Shown in pieces: positions 6,008-8,246 of a stretch of DNA of 8,246 bases (positions within the stretch are counted from its first letter, which is position 1; every line of letters starts with the position of its first letter). Under the pieces are notes generated by a model. The model was not told where the DNA came from and made no database searches. It saw only the letters and a program-made list of their open reading frames with translations. The DNA lies in the NCBI GenBank assembly GCA_019352125.1, contig JABBNV010000034.1, positions 8,662-16,907 of the forward strand, in the 5' to 3' direction. A program made the position numbers and the translations under genes. The stretch comes from Acidobacteriota bacterium (lineage in GTDB: Bacteria; Actinomycetota; Actinomycetes; Actinomycetales; Micrococcaceae).

Positions 6008-8246
6008 ATGCTCCACGTTGCTCTAGCCCAATTGAGAATGCATGCCTCCCGTTTTGTGGCGATTGCCTTGGCGGTGCTGGTGGCTGTCGCTTTCCTGGCT
6101 GCCACGTTGATGGTCAATGCCTCTACTCAGGCCAGCCTGAAGGCAAGTATTGGCCAAGATTTCGCCAAGGCGGACCTGGTGGTTAGTGGCTCCGCGCAGC
6201 AGCCGCTCAGCGATGCGGCGGTTAACACTGTCAAGGCGGTACCAGGCGTCAGAGATGTCTATGCGGAGCGCCGTACCCTTGCCTTGGCACAATTCGCAAG
6301 TTCCACCGACTCCGCCGTGGTCACCTCAACGGCTCCCTCAAGCGATCTGGAAGCAGCCGTTATTTCCTCCGGCGTGCTCCCGACGCAGCCCGGGCAAGTG
6401 AGTTTGGACTCTGCCGCAGCAGCACGAACGAAGGTCAAGGTTGGCGACCACATGAAGCTGAGCGCCGCCAGCGCCGCATCGGGCTCCGCGACGAGTATCG
6501 ACGTCGTGGTGGTGGGATTGACCGAGCCCAGCCATGATCCCCGAGTTGCTTCCCTGGCCCAGTTGACTGCGCCGGAATCCACGGTGCTGAGCCTGCAGGG
6601 AATAGATTCCGCAGCGCTAACCAACGTGCAGCTGAAAACCGACGGACCCCGGGTGCAGCAGGCCGTGAAGACTGCCCTTGCCAACGCGGGATTCACCGGG
6701 AGCACAGTCCACACGGCGGATGAAGAAACCACAGCGGTAGTGCAAGAATTCACCGGTGGCTCCGACCAGCTGACCATCATCCTGCTGGCTTTTGCCGTCA
6801 TAGCACTAGTGGTCTCGGCGCTGGTGGTGGCCAATACGTTCTCCGTGCTGATTGCCCAACGGACCCGCGAGTTGGCCTTGTTGCGCTGCATTGGTGCAGG
6901 GCGCGGTCAAATCCGCCGCTCGGTGCTGCTGGAGGCCCTGGTACTCGGCGCCGTCGCGTCCGTAACTGGCGTCGGGGTGGCCGTTGGTGGAATGGCAGCG
7001 CTGATTGGCGCACTACGCAGCAACCCCGACTACCGCTTCGCCACGCTTGCGGTTCCTGCGAGCGCCGTGATGACCGCCGTCGTCGTGGGGGTTGTGTTGA
7101 CGCTTGTTGCCGCTCTGGTTCCGGCCAGACGGGCGACGGCGGTGGCTCCGCTGGCTGCACTTCGTCCGGCAGAGGAGGCAACAGTGGGCAACCGCGCAGG
7201 CGTCCTCCGGTTGATAATTGGTCTACTGCTCTTTGTTGTTGGTTCCCTTGCTCTGGGTTACGGTGCCTTCCACAGCCAGCTAGTGGTGGCACTGCCGGGT
7301 GGAGCATTGACGTTCATCGGGCTGCTGCTGTGCGCTGCCCTGTTTGTGCCAGCGTCCGTTGCTGGAGTGGGCCGCCTGGCCCGTCCGTTCGGCGTGCCGG
7401 GCAGACTGGCGGCGGTCAATGCGCTCCGGAATCCCAGCCGAACGACGGCCACGGCCTCCGCACTGCTCATTGGCGTCACCTTGGTCACCATGATGATGAC
7501 GGGGGCGCAAACCGCTCGCGATGCCTTTGATACACAGCTGAACAACCGGTACCCAGTGGACGTTTCCATCTCCGGGCCCATGAAGGATGGAACTGGTTTG
7601 GGCGAAAAACAAGTAACTGAGGCGCAGGGCATTCGCGGCGTCAAGGCCGCGGTGCTGATACCCGTCCTGGGCTTCGATTCAGTGAACCAACAGCCCATTT
7701 ACGGCATCACCGCTGCCGCCGCAGAGCAACTGCTGCCTGCCGCCAACCGGCCGCAGCCTGGGACCATCATGGCGCCGAAGAATGCGAACTCCACTTCCAT
7801 CGCGCTCAACGGGGCGAACCTGACAGTACAACAGGCCACCAGCAGCGAATTTCCCCTGCTGACTCTCCTGCCGGAGGGAACGGACCCAGCCACAGCAGCG
7901 GCCCCAATGTCGGCAACCAATGGGGCTAGCTCCATGGTATGGCTGGAAACGGACCCCGGCCTCAAGCCAGGTGACCTGACCCAGTTGCGGGAATCCCTCA
8001 GCGAGACATTAAACGTGCAGTCCTACATGGTGTCCGGCGGAGCGCTGGACAAGGCCACCTTTGGTCAGATCATTGACACTTTGTTGCTGGTTGTCACTGG
8101 TCTGCTGGCAGTCGCCGTGTTCATCGCCCTGATTGGCGTGGCCAATACCCTCTCGCTCTCCGTACTGGAGCGGACGCGGGAGAATTCGCTGCTTCGTGCA
8201 TTGGGACTTACCCGCCAGCAACTGCGCTCCATGCTCGCGCTGGAGG
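6008..8246 (+). CDS. FtsX-domain ABC transporter permease (C-terminus beyond window)
   Basis: From the ATG at 6008, one base after the ATPase stop, the frame stays open through 746 codons to the window end. Related two-FtsX-domain permeases are about 800-870 residues, so about the last hundred residues are missing. An N-terminal membrane segment (about 14-38) is followed by a large extracytoplasmic domain (about 40-250). The first FtsX unit has a membrane helix at 256-279, then the cytoplasmic coupling stretch RTRELALLRCIGAG (about 286-299) and further helices near 305-325, 350-372, 400-420 and 427-448. A second half starts with LRNPSRTTATASALLIGV, has another extracytoplasmic domain (about 505-685) and a second FtsX unit with a helix near 690-717 and the matching stretch ERTRENSLLRALGL. 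Duplicated FtsX halves suggest one polypeptide provides both halves of the membrane pore. MacB-like proteins act by mechanical coupling on extracytoplasmic substrates; lipoproteins, peptides or lipid-like antibiotics are possible here. Confidence 0.93.
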   Translation, partial: MLHVALAQLRMHASRFVAIALAVLVAVAFLAATLMVNASTQASLKASIGQDFAKADLVVSGSAQQPLSDAAVNTVKAVPGVRDVYAERRTLALAQFASSTDSAVVTSTAPSSDLEAAVISSGVLPTQPGQVSLDSAAAARTKVKVGDHMKLSAASAASGSATSIDVVVVGLTEPSHDPRVASLAQLTAPESTVLSLQGIDSAALTNVQLKTDGPRVQQAVKTALANAGFTGSTVHTADEETTAVVQEFTGGSDQLTIILLAFAVIALVVSALVVANTFSVLIAQRTRELALLRCIGAGRGQIRRSVLLEALVLGAVASVTGVGVAVGGMAALIGALRSNPDYRFATLAVPASAVMTAVVVGVVLTLVAALVPARRATAVAPLAALRPAEEATVGNRAGVLRLIIGLLLFVVGSLALGYGAFHSQLVVALPGGALTFIGLLLCAALFVPASVAGVGRLARPFGVPGRLAAVNALRNPSRTTATASALLIGVTLVTMMMTGAQTARDAFDTQLNNRYPVDVSISGPMKDGTGLGEKQVTEAQGIRGVKAAVLIPVLGFDSVNQQPIYGITAAAAEQLLPAANRPQPGTIMAPKNANSTSIALNGANLTVQQATSSEFPLLTLLPEGTDPATAAAPMSATNGASSMVWLETDPGLKPGDLTQLRESLSETLNVQSYMVSGGALDKATFGQIIDTLLLVVTGLLAVAVFIALIGVANTLSLSVLERTRENSLLRALGLTRQQLRSMLALE

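Noticed and set aside
6259..7698. Several minus-strand open frames of 110-210 codons opposite the permease gene
   Set aside because: They are Ser/Ala/Arg/Thr-rich shadows of the permease frame, which is continuous and carries FtsX motifs. None has a plausible start region or domain.
1..8246. A wholly undescribed system, mobile element, CRISPR array or RNA gene
   Set aside because: All seven genes belong to recognised families with intact motifs, no regularly spaced repeats or transposase or integrase motifs were seen, and no tRNA or rRNA-like sequence was recognised by eye.

Overview
The window reads as chromosome of a high-GC Gram-positive bacterium, most likely of the Micrococcaceae (Arthrobacter-like). 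This rests on overall protein character, gene order, G/C-rich third codon positions and several starts that look like actinobacterial leaderless starts. The assignment is inference from memory of the families, not from a database search. Seven protein genes fill almost all of the sequence. Two of them run off the window edges. I see no RNA gene, CRISPR array, insertion sequence or phage gene.

Left half, minus strand (positions 3016 down to 1): a branched-chain amino acid block read leuB (3-isopropylmalate dehydrogenase), ilvE (branched-chain aminotransferase), then a fumarylacetoacetate-hydrolase-family enzyme whose last few codons lie beyond position 1. LeuB carries out the oxidative decarboxylation of leucine synthesis. 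IlvE then transaminates the resulting 2-ketoacid (and those of valine and isoleucine). The FAH-family enzyme probably acts on a small 2-keto or acylpyruvate-type acid, but its substrate cannot be read from sequence.

Middle (3017-3204): a divergent 188-base intergenic region with candidate promoters for both flanking operons. Between them lies a nearly perfect 25-base-arm inverted repeat with a 7-base loop. It lacks the T-run of an intrinsic terminator and is the most striking non-coding structure here.

Right half, plus strand (3205 to the end): a two-component system (membrane histidine kinase with almost no extracytoplasmic domain, plus a NarL/FixJ-type response regulator) followed by an ABC-type ATPase and a large permease with two FtsX domains, cut off by the window end. 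Kinase and regulator are directly abutted, as are ATPase and permease (1-base gap). An 87-base gap between the pairs holds near-identical direct repeats three helical turns apart, upstream of a candidate promoter. The simplest reading is a signal-responsive module in which the regulator controls the transporter. Substrate and signal are unknown.

Nothing amounts to a demonstrated new system. The items most worth checking are the intergenic palindrome, the repeats before the transporter genes and the run of leaderless-type starts.
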